The notes: generated by a model not told the origin, from the letters alone. A stretch of DNA of 64,000 nucleotides from Eubacteriales bacterium (GCA_030536575.1 JAUNPS010000012.1:1-64000), one strand, 5' to 3'. Positions 53,401 through 62,263 are shown, counted from the first letter of the stretch. Translations and numbers: made by a program.

Positions 53401-53578
53401 CGGACCAGAACTCCCCTTTCCGGAATTCGGTCACATACGCCGCCGCATCCGGCCGTTTCCCTACCGGCCCTTCCTCCAAAGCGCTCATCCGGAAGCAGTC
53501 GATCTCGCGCCGGTCGCGGTAGCGCAGCCCATCCAGCTTTCTGATGTTTCTGTCCAGTTTTTCGATTGTAAAAAACAT
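50456..53578 (-). CDS. Alpha-mannosidase (GH38)
   Basis: This 1040-residue retaining alpha-mannosidase has zinc ligands His245/His247 and Asp249 in GHSHIDVAWLW and catalytic nucleophile Asp359 in WLPDVFGYSWALPQIL. The middle helical domain and the large C-terminal beta domain are complete, and length is usual for bacterial GH38. No signal peptide is seen, so the substrate must be imported. The ATG follows AAGGAGG. It lies just after the sugar permease gene in the same operon. Confidence 0.95.
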   Translation of the reverse strand: MFFTIEKLDRNIRKLDGLRYRDRREIDCFRMSALEEGPVGKRPDAAAYVTEFRKGEFWSGRGDYVWICREVEIPREWTKGKIAGLFRFGKTGDGYNSGFEALLYVDGVPYQGVGSYHEEVIFPKECAGKTLELAFRLWAGLEGGGMPQIQTHQFQQAELCLLDETADDLYYTSRAVAETISVLAETDPVRGELLTALDRAHGKIDWRMQGSGQFYESLGEALEVLKKGLGQIAYTSPVTVHTIGHSHIDVAWLWQLKHTREKAARTFSTMCTLMEQYPEFTFLQSQPQLYQYIKKDYPDIYERMKKAVKAGQWEPNGGMWLEADCNIVSGESLVRQLLNGRDFFQKEFGITSNVLWLPDVFGYSWALPQILKKSGIDTFMTIKISWNQYNQMPHDTFRWRGIDGSEVLTHFMTTPAVADSGAYTYNGKIDPVSVQGAWKLYHDKEINQDLLLAYGYGDGGGGVNREMLEMGRRLQSMPGLPRVIPGRADAYFNRLKETVEETDRFVHTWDGELYLEYHRGTYTSQAKNKKQNRKLELKLRELEWLAAEAAVRNQDFGAYPGEKFKEAWEILLRNQFHDIIPGSSIHEVYEDSEKEHQEAWEILGEIEADALKDLRNPDEGRQVTVVNSSSFPCSELVFIPGEGTEKGHWYQEDGTMLESVRYETGWLTAIPDAAPTSLLKLTFREDALEPERPQTVSWESAVETPFYRIAWNEKGQICSLYDKEQAREVLEPGACGNRLVVYEDRPLCFDAWDIDLFYQEKAYEVEDLRKVRVERSSLMTEVHFCWKYQNSTIWQKARLYRDNRRIDFVTRVDWQEHQQLLRVLFPVDIRSTEAVFDIQYGNVKRPTHQNTSWDMAKFETVGHQWADLSETGYGVSLMNDCKYGYNAKKNVLGLSLIKSGTNPDYNADQGNHTFTYALYPHGGSWQQAKVPQAAWHLNNPLRAVPGSIGAKNSFIRADAENVMIDCVKKAEYTEDLIVRVHEYEGRRAKVTLSPGFELNGWQETDLMENVVGEVQTGELTFVIRPYEIRTFKISGKAVQR

Positions 53579-53599
53579 TGTTCTCCTCCTTGTCTCCGA

Positions 53600-54511
53600 T
53601 CAGCCTTTTACGGCTCCGACCATGATTCCTTTTACAAAATATTTCTGCATAAAGGGATAAACCAGGAAAATCGGCAGGGAGGCCAGCACCGTAATGGTCA
53701 TCCGCACGCCTTTGGGGGAGATGGAAGCCATCAACTGGTTTACCCCGTCCACATTGGAAGTATTTTTAATCTGATCCGCTACCATCTGGGCCTCGTTCAG
53801 ATAATTGTACAGCAGATACTGCAAGGTGGTCAGCGCCTCATTTCCGCGGGTGTAAATGTGATTGTCAAACCAGGAATTCCAGTGTCCGACTGCCACGAAC
53901 ACCGCCACGGTGGCGATGATCGGCTTGGAAAGCGGAAGGATAATCTTCGTAAAAACGGTCAGATATCCGGCTCCGTCCAGTTTCGCGGACTCTTCCAGGG
54001 AGGCCGGAAGCTGTTCCACATACGTTTTGATCAGGACAATGTTGTAGGCGGAAATCATCATCGGAAGAATGTACACCCAAAAATTGTTGAGGAGTCCGTA
54101 GGATTTGATCACAATGAAAGTGGCGATCATCCCGCCGTTGATATACATCGTCAGGATCAGGAAACGGTACAGGATCTTTTTGCCCGGCATTTCCTTTTGG
54201 GTAAACAGATACCCCAAAAAGGAACAGGAGAGGACGGAAGCCACGGTTCCGATCAGCGTCCTTACGACGGAGACCAGCAAGGCCTGAAAGAATCCTGCAA
54301 CCTGGAAAATATCCCGGTAATTCGCCAGCGTAAAGCCTCTTGGAAGGAGCAGCGGCGGATTCGTATCCACCAGGCTTGGCTCGCTGACCGAATAGATGAC
54401 AATGTACCAAAACGGGTAAAGACAGATCAGGGTAAAGCTTAAAAGAAGAATGTAATTGCATACCTGAAACACTTTTCTGGATGGAGATGTTTTAATTTTG
54501 TTCTTTTTCAC
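53600..54511 (-). CDS. Carbohydrate ABC transporter permease (LplC/YtcP-like)
   Basis: This 303-residue inner-membrane permease has six helices and the EAA loop EESAKLDGAGYLTVFTKIILP (about 190-210) that contacts the ATPase. The C-terminal FVKGIMVGAVKG is characteristic of the LplC/YtcP branch for oligosaccharides. The start codon is GTG, preceded by AGGAGG. No ATPase gene is in the operon, so it must use a shared MsmK-type ATPase encoded elsewhere. Confidence 0.93.
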   Translation of the reverse strand: MKKNKIKTSPSRKVFQVCNYILLLSFTLICLYPFWYIVIYSVSEPSLVDTNPPLLLPRGFTLANYRDIFQVAGFFQALLVSVVRTLIGTVASVLSCSFLGYLFTQKEMPGKKILYRFLILTMYINGGMIATFIVIKSYGLLNNFWVYILPMMISAYNIVLIKTYVEQLPASLEESAKLDGAGYLTVFTKIILPLSKPIIATVAVFVAVGHWNSWFDNHIYTRGNEALTTLQYLLYNYLNEAQMVADQIKNTSNVDGVNQLMASISPKGVRMTITVLASLPIFLVYPFMQKYFVKGIMVGAVKG

Positions 54512-54522
54512 AGGGATCCCTC

Positions 54523-55422
54523 CTAAATAACCGTGCTTCCGCGAAGCTTTTTCGCTACCAGATTCGCGATCACCACCAGGGTAATGCTCACGACAGATTT
54601 TATGATACTGATTGCCACGCCATAAGAATAATCCATATTCTGCAGGCCGATCCGGTAAACATACAGGTCCAGAACCTCGATATTCGGAGCCGTTATCGAA
54701 TTTTTAAACAGCATGTACTGTTCATATCCGGTATTCAGGAAATTTCCGATATTCAGAATGAACAGCACCACATACGTTTCGATCATGGACGGGAGCGTCA
54801 CATGGAGCGCGCAGCGGAAATGTCCGGCGCCGTCTACCCTGGCCGCCTCATAGAGCCCCTGGTCGATTCCCGCGATGGCCGCCAGATAGATAATGGAGCT
54901 CCACCCCAGGGATTTCCACTGTCCCAAAAAGGTCTGGAACCAGTATACCGACTCCTTCGAGCTGAGTACGGACTGCGCTTTGTCTACAATTCCCAGCTTT
55001 ACCGGAAGGGTCGTCAGAATTCCGTCTGTGGAAAACAGGGCAAACGCCAGCGAAAAGATAATCACCCAACTGATAAAGTTCGGAAGTGTAGTAAAGGTCT
55101 GGATGAACTTTCGGACCGGGCCGTTTTTCACTTCATTGAGCAAAATTGCAAAGAGCATTGGCAGCGGAGTCAGACAAATGCCGATCACGGCAAAAATGAT
55201 CGTATTTTTCAGGGCTTTTAAAATGTTTCCGTCTTTCAGGATCAGCTTAAAATATTCCAATCCCATAAAATCGCATTCGAACAGCGGGACGCCTGGTACA
55301 TAGTCGTAAACGGAATAAATCCATCCGAAGATCGGAACGTAATTGAACAGCAGCACCAGCAGCATAAAGGGGAGCGCCATCCACAATAATTTGTACTGTT
55401 TTTTGGATTTCTTCATGGCCAT
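54523..55422 (-). CDS. Carbohydrate ABC transporter permease (LplB/YteP-like)
   Basis: This 299-residue partner permease has six helices and an EAA-like loop (YEAARVDGAGHFRCALHVTLP, about 185-205). The ending YRIGLQNMDYSYGVAISIIKS is typical of the LplB group. I chose the ATG at 55422 after AAAGGAGG. The longer reading adds 39 residues that overlap the SBP-permease gap. It forms a heterodimer with the following permease. Confidence 0.93.
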   Translation of the reverse strand: MAMKKSKKQYKLLWMALPFMLLVLLFNYVPIFGWIYSVYDYVPGVPLFECDFMGLEYFKLILKDGNILKALKNTIIFAVIGICLTPLPMLFAILLNEVKNGPVRKFIQTFTTLPNFISWVIIFSLAFALFSTDGILTTLPVKLGIVDKAQSVLSSKESVYWFQTFLGQWKSLGWSSIIYLAAIAGIDQGLYEAARVDGAGHFRCALHVTLPSMIETYVVLFILNIGNFLNTGYEQYMLFKNSITAPNIEVLDLYVYRIGLQNMDYSYGVAISIIKSVVSITLVVIANLVAKKLRGSTVI

Positions 55423-55484
55423 CTTTTTCCTCCTTTCTGAAATGGAAGGCAGCTTTTTTGCCGCCTTCCATTTTCCGCCTTCGG

Positions 55485-57209
55485 TTACTGCAGTGCCTCG
55501 ATGGCCTGCTTTGCCTCTGCCCACGCGTTCGTCCACCATTCGACAGACTCCTCCGCGCCCGCGTTTTTCAGTTCTTCCAGAAGCGCCGCTTTTGCAGCCG
55601 CGAATTCTTCGTCGGTCTCCGCCTGGATCAAAGAGGGAAGGGCATTCATCGCAAGCTCTTCACAGTTGCTGTCGATCCGGACAATGTTCTTCGGCGTTGT
55701 TTCCAGTGCAAGCTGGATCACGTTCATACAGTTTCCAAGATCAATGCTGGTTCCCGCTTCCACATGATTTTTCAGCAAATCGCTGGGTACGGAAAGGTTC
55801 AGGGTTTCGCACATATCTTTCTGGGCCGCGGTCATGCTGCTCGTCAGAACTTCCTCTTCGTACCACAGGTTGATGAGTCCGCCGTCCGATGCAACGTTAT
55901 AGTAGTCTTCGCCGCACATTCCTGCCATATTTCCTTCCCGGATCCCGGAGCTGTTCCACTCATCCTGCCGCTCCGTGTTGTTTTTCATGCTGATCGTATC
56001 TTCGGTCAGAGCGGGCGTCCCGTCTTCGCCGATCGTCCATCTTCCTTCAATCCCGGAGTCAATGTCTCTGGAGAATTCTTCGCTCTGTAAATAATCCAGT
56101 ACCATCACCGCGCGCTCCACATTCTCGGAATGGGAGGACACAAAGTAGTATTTTCCGAACCATCCGGCGAGGTTCTTCTCATTGGCCCAGCCAAGCTTGG
56201 ACGGAAGGATAACGAACTCTTTCAGCGTTTCGGAGTCTGCCGTTCTCTGCGCCTGATTGTAGCCGCTGAAGTGGCCGTTTACGCCGCCCAGATACTGGCC
56301 TTTCGTGTATTTGTCCATCAGGTCTTCCCCTTTGGTGATCAGGCAGTCCGGGTCTAACAGTCCTTCCCGGTAAAGCTGGTTAAAGAACTGTACGCCTGAC
56401 CAGAAGGGAGTCAGCACCTCCGGGTTATCGACGTCATAGATGTCGGGAAGCAGTTCATTGGTTTCCGCATTCTGTACGTAAAGCCCGCCTTCCAGGTTTA
56501 CATATCCCTCGGCCAGGCAGCCTTTGAAGAAATACGCGTGAAGCTGGGAATCATTGTATGCGCTTAACGCGTAAACCGGAAGGCCGTCTTCTGTTTCCGG
56601 GTAGATTTCTTTCATGGCTTTTAAGGCTTCAATGTAATCTTCGTCGTTGTTGATTTCCGGGCAGCCGATTGCTTTGTAAAGATCCCAGCGCACAATATAG
56701 CCATAGTTCAGCGTGGTTCCGTAATTCGCTTCCGTATCTCCGAAGGTTACGCGCGGCGTCACGAAATACTGTACGCCTTCTCCGTTGCTCTTAAACTCCT
56801 TCAGGATGCTGTTTCGAAAGCTCATGTCTTCCCGGAAAATGTTTGCGGCCAGCGTATCCTGATAATCTTCCAGGTTGACCGCATGTTTTCCTTTTATGAC
56901 GCCTTCAATGTGGTCGTCGTTGATCTGCACGATGTCGCAGGTGGTTCCGCCGGCCAGATCCAGATTCAGGCTCTCGTTGTCGTAATGTTTGATCTTCAGA
57001 GTCACGTTAAACTTTTCTTCCAGTTTCTGCACGACTTCGGAAGGCCAGCCATCCACAGAGTCCGAACTGGAAAGGTTGATCCCTCCGATCGTAATATCCA
57101 CGTGTTCGGAAACGTCCGCGGAAGTCTCTTCCGCATAACCATATCCGGTAAAGGTTCCGCTTGCTACGGCTGCTGCGCTAAGAAGCGCCAATAATCTTTT
57201 TGCTTTCAT
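55485..57209 (-). CDS. Extracellular solute-binding protein (LplA-like)
   Basis: This 574-residue sugar-binding protein has the two-lobed family 1-like fold common beside LplB/LplC permeases. The N-terminus is a signal peptide (MKAKRLLALLSAAAVAS), but the expected lipobox cysteine is missing. The sequence reads TFTGYGYAEE, where relatives usually have a cysteine near the tyrosine. It would then be released or retained by other means. Acidic and aromatic residues suit glycan binding. First gene of the operon behind promoter 57302-57330. Ligand is probably a mannose/fucose-containing oligosaccharide, inferred from the downstream hydrolases. Confidence 0.88.
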   Translation of the reverse strand: MKAKRLLALLSAAAVASGTFTGYGYAEETSADVSEHVDITIGGINLSSSDSVDGWPSEVVQKLEEKFNVTLKIKHYDNESLNLDLAGGTTCDIVQINDDHIEGVIKGKHAVNLEDYQDTLAANIFREDMSFRNSILKEFKSNGEGVQYFVTPRVTFGDTEANYGTTLNYGYIVRWDLYKAIGCPEINNDEDYIEALKAMKEIYPETEDGLPVYALSAYNDSQLHAYFFKGCLAEGYVNLEGGLYVQNAETNELLPDIYDVDNPEVLTPFWSGVQFFNQLYREGLLDPDCLITKGEDLMDKYTKGQYLGGVNGHFSGYNQAQRTADSETLKEFVILPSKLGWANEKNLAGWFGKYYFVSSHSENVERAVMVLDYLQSEEFSRDIDSGIEGRWTIGEDGTPALTEDTISMKNNTERQDEWNSSGIREGNMAGMCGEDYYNVASDGGLINLWYEEEVLTSSMTAAQKDMCETLNLSVPSDLLKNHVEAGTSIDLGNCMNVIQLALETTPKNIVRIDSNCEELAMNALPSLIQAETDEEFAAAKAALLEELKNAGAEESVEWWTNAWAEAKQAIEALQ

Positions 57210-57301
57210 ACAGGTTCTCCTTTTCTGAATCCATATTGTTTGAAGTTTTGCTGCATGGTTTGTTCTCCGGAGTCGTCCATGTCTTTGTTTTTTGTAATGC
57301 T

Positions 57302-57330
57302 ATTGTAACGTATTTTTGCTTTTCTTTGAA
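57302..57330 (-). promoter_or_regulatory. Promoter of the glycan-uptake operon
   Basis: Minus strand: TTCAAA (57325-57330), 17-bp spacer, TACAAT (57302-57307), giving a leader of about 90 nt. The -35 is weak, as expected if YesN-type activation is needed. The rest of the 57210-57484 gap is AT-rich without a clear dyad. Confidence 0.55.
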
Positions 57331-57433
57331 TGATTTATCTTTTTTACTCCCTGTATTTTTTTACGGTTTTGTACAGATTGCCGCATTACTCTGACTTTTT
57401 TTACGATTTTTTGGAAACATCATTCAAAAAATA

Positions 57434-57464
57434 AGTCAAAAACAGGGACTGCCGCTGCAATCCC
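57434..57464 (-). terminator. Terminator after the YesM-like kinase
   Basis: Stem GGGATTGC/GCAGTCCC (57445-57464, one G-T pair, loop AGCG) is followed on the minus strand by TGTTTTTG. It separates the regulator operon from the transport operon. Confidence 0.65.
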
Positions 57465-57484
57465 CGTCTTTTTGCCATCCTTTT

Positions 57485-59197
57485 TCAAAATCTGAGATAC
57501 ACGGTCAGTCCCTTTTCGGCCGAAGATTCCATCCAGATCTTTCCGTTTTCCCCATACAAAAGCTTCAGCCTTTTCCGGATGTTGGACAGCCCGATATTTT
57601 TTCCCTGGTTCTCCTCCCTGGAAAGCGTCTCGTTCATCTCCCGAAGTTTTTCCGCCTCGATGCAGACGCCTGTATTCTGGATTTCCACCGCAAACCGCTC
57701 TTCTTTTTGAATCCGCAGATAAATATGGCGCAGTTCCGCGCTGCTGCTTCCGTGCACAAAGCAATTCTCGATCACCGGCTGGAGAAGGAAACGCGGGAAC
57801 AGCTCCTCATACAGTTCTTCCGGGCATTCCAGATGGTATTCCATCTCATTGCCAAACCGAAGCTGCATCATTTCCACGTAATTCTGCAAAAATTCCAGTT
57901 CGTTTTCCAGTTTCCAGGTAAAACTCGGATCGCGGAGGATCGGAACAATCAGTTTGCTCAGCGTCACCAGGGCGTCTGCGACTTTCGTATTGTTCGTCAT
58001 CATTGCCATCCAGCGAATGGAATTTAAGGAGTTATATAAAAAATGCGGATTGATCTGGTACTGAAGCGCGCGCAGCTCTTCTTTTGCCTTTTCCTGCTCC
58101 GTTTCCTGCAAACGCTTCATATAACTCTTCAGCTTCTGCACCATAGCGTAAAATTCTTCATTTAAATGATACAGTTCCGGCAGCCCCGTCTTTACCGGCG
58201 GCGCGATCTCAAGCTGCTCCCGGCCGACCGCTTCCATCTGCTCCATCAGGTTCTGGATCGGCCGCGTATATCTTCGGCTCCAGATGAGCGCAACGGCCAG
58301 CACGCCGGCAGAGGCCAGCGCCGCCAGCAGGATTCCGAAATTGCGCAGCCCCCGCGCTTCCCGCAAATATTCTGCCTTCGGAATCTGATTCACCAGCGTC
58401 CAGTTTTTATAGGACAGTTCATAGGTAATATTCTGGTTCCGGTCATCCGGCTCGAACACGGTTCCCAGTACCGCATCGCCTGTGGCGGAAATCATCCGCC
58501 CGTTTTCGTCGAGCAGCGCCGACTCGCTTCCGCTGTAGATGGCCAGCGCGTAGCTCTCCCGTATGCTCTCTTCACCCAGCGTAACCAGCAGATAGCTGTC
58601 CTCCCCGGTCTCGGAATAATCTCCGATCGCTTTCACACCCAGCAAAACCGGGCGGTTGACCATCCGGTACAGGGAACAGCTTTCCGGAATCTCCACATCC
58701 AGATTGGAAATCCAGGTCACATAAGGGTAGGCTTCCTTCGCCGTTTCCAGAAGCTCCCACAGACTCTCCGTCAGCTCCACAGCCTCCGTCCCGCTTTTCC
58801 CTTCCGCAGTCGAGACGGCGGTACGCCCATCCCCGGAGAGGATGGCCGCGCCATAAATATCCGGGTTTGTGACGATCATATCATCAAAACTTTCGACGAT
58901 TTTCCGAAGCACGGCGGTCCGCTCGGCGGCGCTCCGGAAACGGTTGCTGGAGAACTCCCAGGACAGCGTATCGTTGGAAAAAAGGTTTAACTGCCGCTCC
59001 GCGTTTTCAAGCATCGTTTTCAGTTCTTTTTCCGCCTGCTGAAAGGTCAGGTTCACAATCCGTTCATTGCTGGCCGTCAGCTTGTTTACAAAATAAGTAT
59101 ACGTGATGCCAAACAGAAGCCCGATGACCAGGAGCGTCCCTCCCAGGATCGACGCCACCAGCTTTGCCTTCCAATCGATCTTTTTCCCTGTCCTCAT
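57485..59197 (-). CDS. YesM-like sensor histidine kinase
   Basis: This 570-residue kinase has two membrane helices (about 12-38 and 285-305) flanking a roughly 245-residue extracellular dCache-like sensor. A HAMP region follows, then the HisKA_7TM/His_kinase domain with phospho-acceptor His385 in QINPHFLYNSLNS. The ATPase part has VIENCFVHG and GKNIGLSNIRKRL. It is the partner of the AraC-type response regulator whose stop it overlaps by four bases (ATGA at 59194-59197). I start at that ATG. A GTG six codons earlier lies deeper in the regulator gene. It probably senses the extracellular glycan or its binding protein. Confidence 0.92.
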   Translation of the reverse strand: MRTGKKIDWKAKLVASILGGTLLVIGLLFGITYTYFVNKLTASNERIVNLTFQQAEKELKTMLENAERQLNLFSNDTLSWEFSSNRFRSAAERTAVLRKIVESFDDMIVTNPDIYGAAILSGDGRTAVSTAEGKSGTEAVELTESLWELLETAKEAYPYVTWISNLDVEIPESCSLYRMVNRPVLLGVKAIGDYSETGEDSYLLVTLGEESIRESYALAIYSGSESALLDENGRMISATGDAVLGTVFEPDDRNQNITYELSYKNWTLVNQIPKAEYLREARGLRNFGILLAALASAGVLAVALIWSRRYTRPIQNLMEQMEAVGREQLEIAPPVKTGLPELYHLNEEFYAMVQKLKSYMKRLQETEQEKAKEELRALQYQINPHFLYNSLNSIRWMAMMTNNTKVADALVTLSKLIVPILRDPSFTWKLENELEFLQNYVEMMQLRFGNEMEYHLECPEELYEELFPRFLLQPVIENCFVHGSSSAELRHIYLRIQKEERFAVEIQNTGVCIEAEKLREMNETLSREENQGKNIGLSNIRKRLKLLYGENGKIWMESSAEKGLTVYLRF

Positions 59198-60330
59198 CGG
59201 TTCTGCTGCCTCCACTTCACCGGCGAAACGCCCATCGCTTTTTTGAATACGCGGCTGAAATATTCCTGGTTGTTAAAGCCATGTTTTTCGGCAATCGCCG
59301 ATACTTTATCATCCGTGTCCTTCAGATCCTTTAAGACCGCTTCCAGCCGGATTTCATTTAAATATTCTACGTAATTCTTATCCGTGTTCTTCTTAAAAAT
59401 ATGGGAAAAATAGCTGGGGCTGATGCCCAGAACGCCGGAAATTTCCGTAAGGCTTAAGGTTTCCCTGTGGTGCTCCCGCATATAGGAAACAGCCTCCCTT
59501 GTCAGCTTGTCCCACCCCTGCTCTTCGGCCGTTTCTTCCTGCATCCGCCGGTTCAGCCTGTCGTACAATGCTTTGAGCGTTTCTCCTTTCTGGCGCGTCT
59601 CGGACGCGATCTGAAAACGGACGCCCAGGAATCCCTCCACAGAACGGTTCATCCGTTCTGCCTTCGTCTCACTGTCCGGGTCTGCCGCAGCCAGCAGCAG
59701 GCAGAAGCATTTTTCCCCGGTTTCGACCAGCGTCCCTTTCGGGAACTGCCGGTTCGCCAGCTCATAGACGAACTTCATCGCCAGCTCATTGATTTTTTCC
59801 TTATCCTCCGCCGTCAGCCAGAACAGCAGCATCTGCCGGATGGACGTTTCCCGCTCCCAGTGCGGTTCCGGCCCTTCCCCCAGGAAACAATCCGCCAGCC
59901 GCTGCTCCAGACTCCTGCTTTCTTTGGGCGCCTCCTCCCCTGTCCGTCCAATGCTTCGCAGATATTCCTGCGTTTCCCGCAGAACGCCGAAAATTTCCTC
60001 CATACTCATGCTGGCCTTCAGAATGTAGCCGATGATTTTCATGGGGATCATCTTGCGGAGCGTCTCGAAATCATCCAAACAGGAGATCACCACAATGGCG
60101 CACTCCGGATCTTCTTCGCGGATTTTCCGGATCAGCTCATAGCCGTCCATGCCTTCCATCCGGATATCCGTAATCACTACATCCGGACGGATTTTCTGGT
60201 ACAGTTCATAGGCTGTGATCCCGTTGTCCGCCTGGGCGGTCAGTTCCATGCCAAAATCCCCCCAGGGAATGGAATTTTGCAGGCCCAGGCGCACCAGAAG
60301 TTCATCTTCGGCAAATAATACCTTGTACAT
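59194..60330 (-). CDS. YesN-like response regulator with AraC DNA-binding domain
   Basis: This 378-residue regulator has a receiver domain (about 1-120) with phospho-acceptor Asp55 in VVITDIRMEGMDG. A middle region (about 130-270) is of unknown fold, and the C-terminal AraC domain (about 278-378) has LTEISGVLGISPSYFSHIFKK and NNQEYFSRVFKKAMGVSPVKWR. I chose the ATG at 60330 with GGGGGAAG upstream. A longer reading to 60432 would run through the promoter and the aspS terminator. It likely activates the glycan operon at 57302. Confidence 0.93.
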   Translation of the reverse strand: MYKVLFAEDELLVRLGLQNSIPWGDFGMELTAQADNGITAYELYQKIRPDVVITDIRMEGMDGYELIRKIREEDPECAIVVISCLDDFETLRKMIPMKIIGYILKASMSMEEIFGVLRETQEYLRSIGRTGEEAPKESRSLEQRLADCFLGEGPEPHWERETSIRQMLLFWLTAEDKEKINELAMKFVYELANRQFPKGTLVETGEKCFCLLLAAADPDSETKAERMNRSVEGFLGVRFQIASETRQKGETLKALYDRLNRRMQEETAEEQGWDKLTREAVSYMREHHRETLSLTEISGVLGISPSYFSHIFKKNTDKNYVEYLNEIRLEAVLKDLKDTDDKVSAIAEKHGFNNQEYFSRVFKKAMGVSPVKWRQQNR

Positions 60331-60371
60331 CTCTCTTCCCCCATTATCGTTTCCTAGCACCGTTTTCTTTA

Positions 60372-60400
60372 TCATACCATTATCTGAAGTTTTTTTGAAG
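60372..60400 (-). promoter_or_regulatory. Promoter of the YesN/YesM operon
   Basis: Minus strand: TTCAAA (60395-60400), 17-bp spacer, TATGAT (60372-60377). The -35 hexamer is the same as in the glycan operon promoter at 57325-57330. Confidence 0.55.
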
Positions 60401-60402
60401 CA

Positions 60403-60433
60403 AAAAAAATGAGGCTGCCGCAGCAGCCCCACT
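60403..60433 (-). terminator. Terminator after aspS
   Basis: Stem GGCTGC/GCAGCC with a four-base loop (60414-60429) is followed on the minus strand by a run of eight T residues. Confidence 0.8.
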
Positions 60434-60441
60434 TTTCAACT

Positions 60442-62232
60442 TTATTCCTCTTCTTTCTTTACTTCCAGTTCCAGCTCCTGAAGCTGCTTCTCATCCACCA
60501 GCCCCGGCGCCCCGGACATCAGGCACGACGCATCCTTCACCTTCGGGAACGCAATCACCTCCCGAATACTGTCCTCCTGCGCCATCAGCATAATCAGCCG
60601 ATCCAGCCCATACGCCAACCCCGCATGAGGCGGCACGCCATATTTAAACGCATCCAGCAGGAACCCAAACCGCTCCTGCGCCTCCTCCTGCGTAAAGCCC
60701 AGCAGCTCAAACATCTTCTCCTGAATATCATTCTGATGAATCCGGACGCTTCCGCCCCCGATCTCATTGCCATTCAGCGTAATGTCATAAGCCTTCGCAC
60801 GCACCGCACCCGGGTCCGTATCGATCTTGTCCAGGTCTTCCTCCATCGGCATCGTAAACGGATGATGCATCGCCACAAACCGATTCTCCTCTTCCGACCA
60901 CTCTAACAGCGGGAATTCGGTAATCCACAGGAATTTGTATTCGTCTTTGTGAATCAGGCCCATATTCTTCGCCAGTTCCAGGCGAAGCGCGCCCAGAACC
61001 GAATATACGATCTTATTTTTATCCGCGGCAAACAACAGAAGGTCGCCCGGCTTTCCGTCCAGAGCCTTCACAAGCGCATCCAGCTCTTCCGGCGTCATAA
61101 ATTTCGCAAAGGAAGATTTATAGGTTCCATCCGGATTGATGACCAGATAAGCCAGCCCCTTCGCGCCGTAGCCCTTGGCAAAATCCACCAGCGCGTCGAT
61201 CTTCTTACGCGGCATGCCGCCCTGTCCCTCGGCGTTAATGCCGCGGACGCTTCCGCCGTTCGCCAGCGCGCCCGTAAACACGCCAAATCCGCAGTTTTTC
61301 ACCAGTTCGGATACATCTTTCAATTCCATGCCAAAACGGGTGTCCGGCTTGTCGGAGCCGTAACGGTCCATGGCTTCCTGCCAGGTCATCCGCGGAATCG
61401 GCAGCGGAACTTCGATATTCATCACTTCTTTAAACACATAAGCCAGCAGCCGCTCGTTCACATCGATGACGTCATCAATGTCTACGAAGGACAGCTCCAT
61501 ATCGATCTGGGTAAATTCCGGCTGGCGGTCTGCGCGCAGATCCTCGTCGCGGAAGCATTTCGCGAGCTGGAAATAACGGTCATAACCGGAGCACATCAGA
61601 AGCTGCTTGAAAATCTGCGGCGACTGGGGCAGGGCGTAAAAATGGCCCGGATGGATCCGGCTCGGCACCAGGTAGTCTCTGGCTCCTTCCGGGGTACTCT
61701 TGATCAATACCGGCGTCTCGATCTCCAGGAAGCCTTCCTGATCCAGGAACCGGCGGACGGCTGCGGCCACTTTGCTGCGCAGCAGCAGATTTTTCTGAAG
61801 CCGCGGACGGCGCAGATCCAGGTAACGGTATTTCAGACGCAGTTCATCCTTGGTCTGGATGTTGTCCTCCACCGGGAAGGGCGGGGTCTCCGCCTCGGAG
61901 AGGATCCGAAGGTCTGTGGCGCGCACTTCGATCTCTCCGGTTTTCAGGTTTTCGTTGATGGCGCCGCCGCGCTTTTCCACGCGCCCGGTCACGGCCAGCA
62001 CGAATTCGCTGCGGATTTTTCCGGCTTTTTCGAAGCCCGCGGTTCCGATATCATTTTCGTCAAATACGATCTGGATGAGCCCGGTGCGGTCACGCAGGTC
62101 CACAAAAATCAAGCTTCCCAGGTTTCTTCGCTTCTGCGCCCAGCCCATCAGGGTCACTTCCTGACCGATGTGGGCGTTCGTTACTTCGGTACATCTGTGG
62201 GACCGATGGAGTCCCTTCATTGCTTCTGCCAT
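60442..62232 (-). CDS. aspS: Aspartyl-tRNA synthetase
   Basis: This 596-residue bacterial-type class II synthetase charges tRNA-Asp. An N-terminal OB-fold anticodon domain (about 15-105) is followed by the catalytic core and the GAD insertion domain (about 290-410) found in bacterial AspRS. Class II motif 2 is in YFQLAKCFRDEDLRADRQPEFTQ, and motif 3 is in AGLAYGLDRLIMLM. I start at the ATG at 62232, nine bases after GGAG. The ATG at 62241 abuts the ribosome site and cannot use it. It follows hisS by about 30 bp, a common pairing. Confidence 0.96.
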   Translation of the reverse strand: MAEAMKGLHRSHRCTEVTNAHIGQEVTLMGWAQKRRNLGSLIFVDLRDRTGLIQIVFDENDIGTAGFEKAGKIRSEFVLAVTGRVEKRGGAINENLKTGEIEVRATDLRILSEAETPPFPVEDNIQTKDELRLKYRYLDLRRPRLQKNLLLRSKVAAAVRRFLDQEGFLEIETPVLIKSTPEGARDYLVPSRIHPGHFYALPQSPQIFKQLLMCSGYDRYFQLAKCFRDEDLRADRQPEFTQIDMELSFVDIDDVIDVNERLLAYVFKEVMNIEVPLPIPRMTWQEAMDRYGSDKPDTRFGMELKDVSELVKNCGFGVFTGALANGGSVRGINAEGQGGMPRKKIDALVDFAKGYGAKGLAYLVINPDGTYKSSFAKFMTPEELDALVKALDGKPGDLLLFAADKNKIVYSVLGALRLELAKNMGLIHKDEYKFLWITEFPLLEWSEEENRFVAMHHPFTMPMEEDLDKIDTDPGAVRAKAYDITLNGNEIGGGSVRIHQNDIQEKMFELLGFTQEEAQERFGFLLDAFKYGVPPHAGLAYGLDRLIMLMAQEDSIREVIAFPKVKDASCLMSGAPGLVDEKQLQELELEVKKEEE

Positions 62233-62263
62233 TTTTTCCATCTCCTATTATGTGTCGTGAAAA

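Noticed and set aside
52643..54442. 599-codon plus-strand open frame
   Set aside because: It runs antisense across two real genes (GH38 and a permease) and their junction, with Arg/His/Gln-rich composition.
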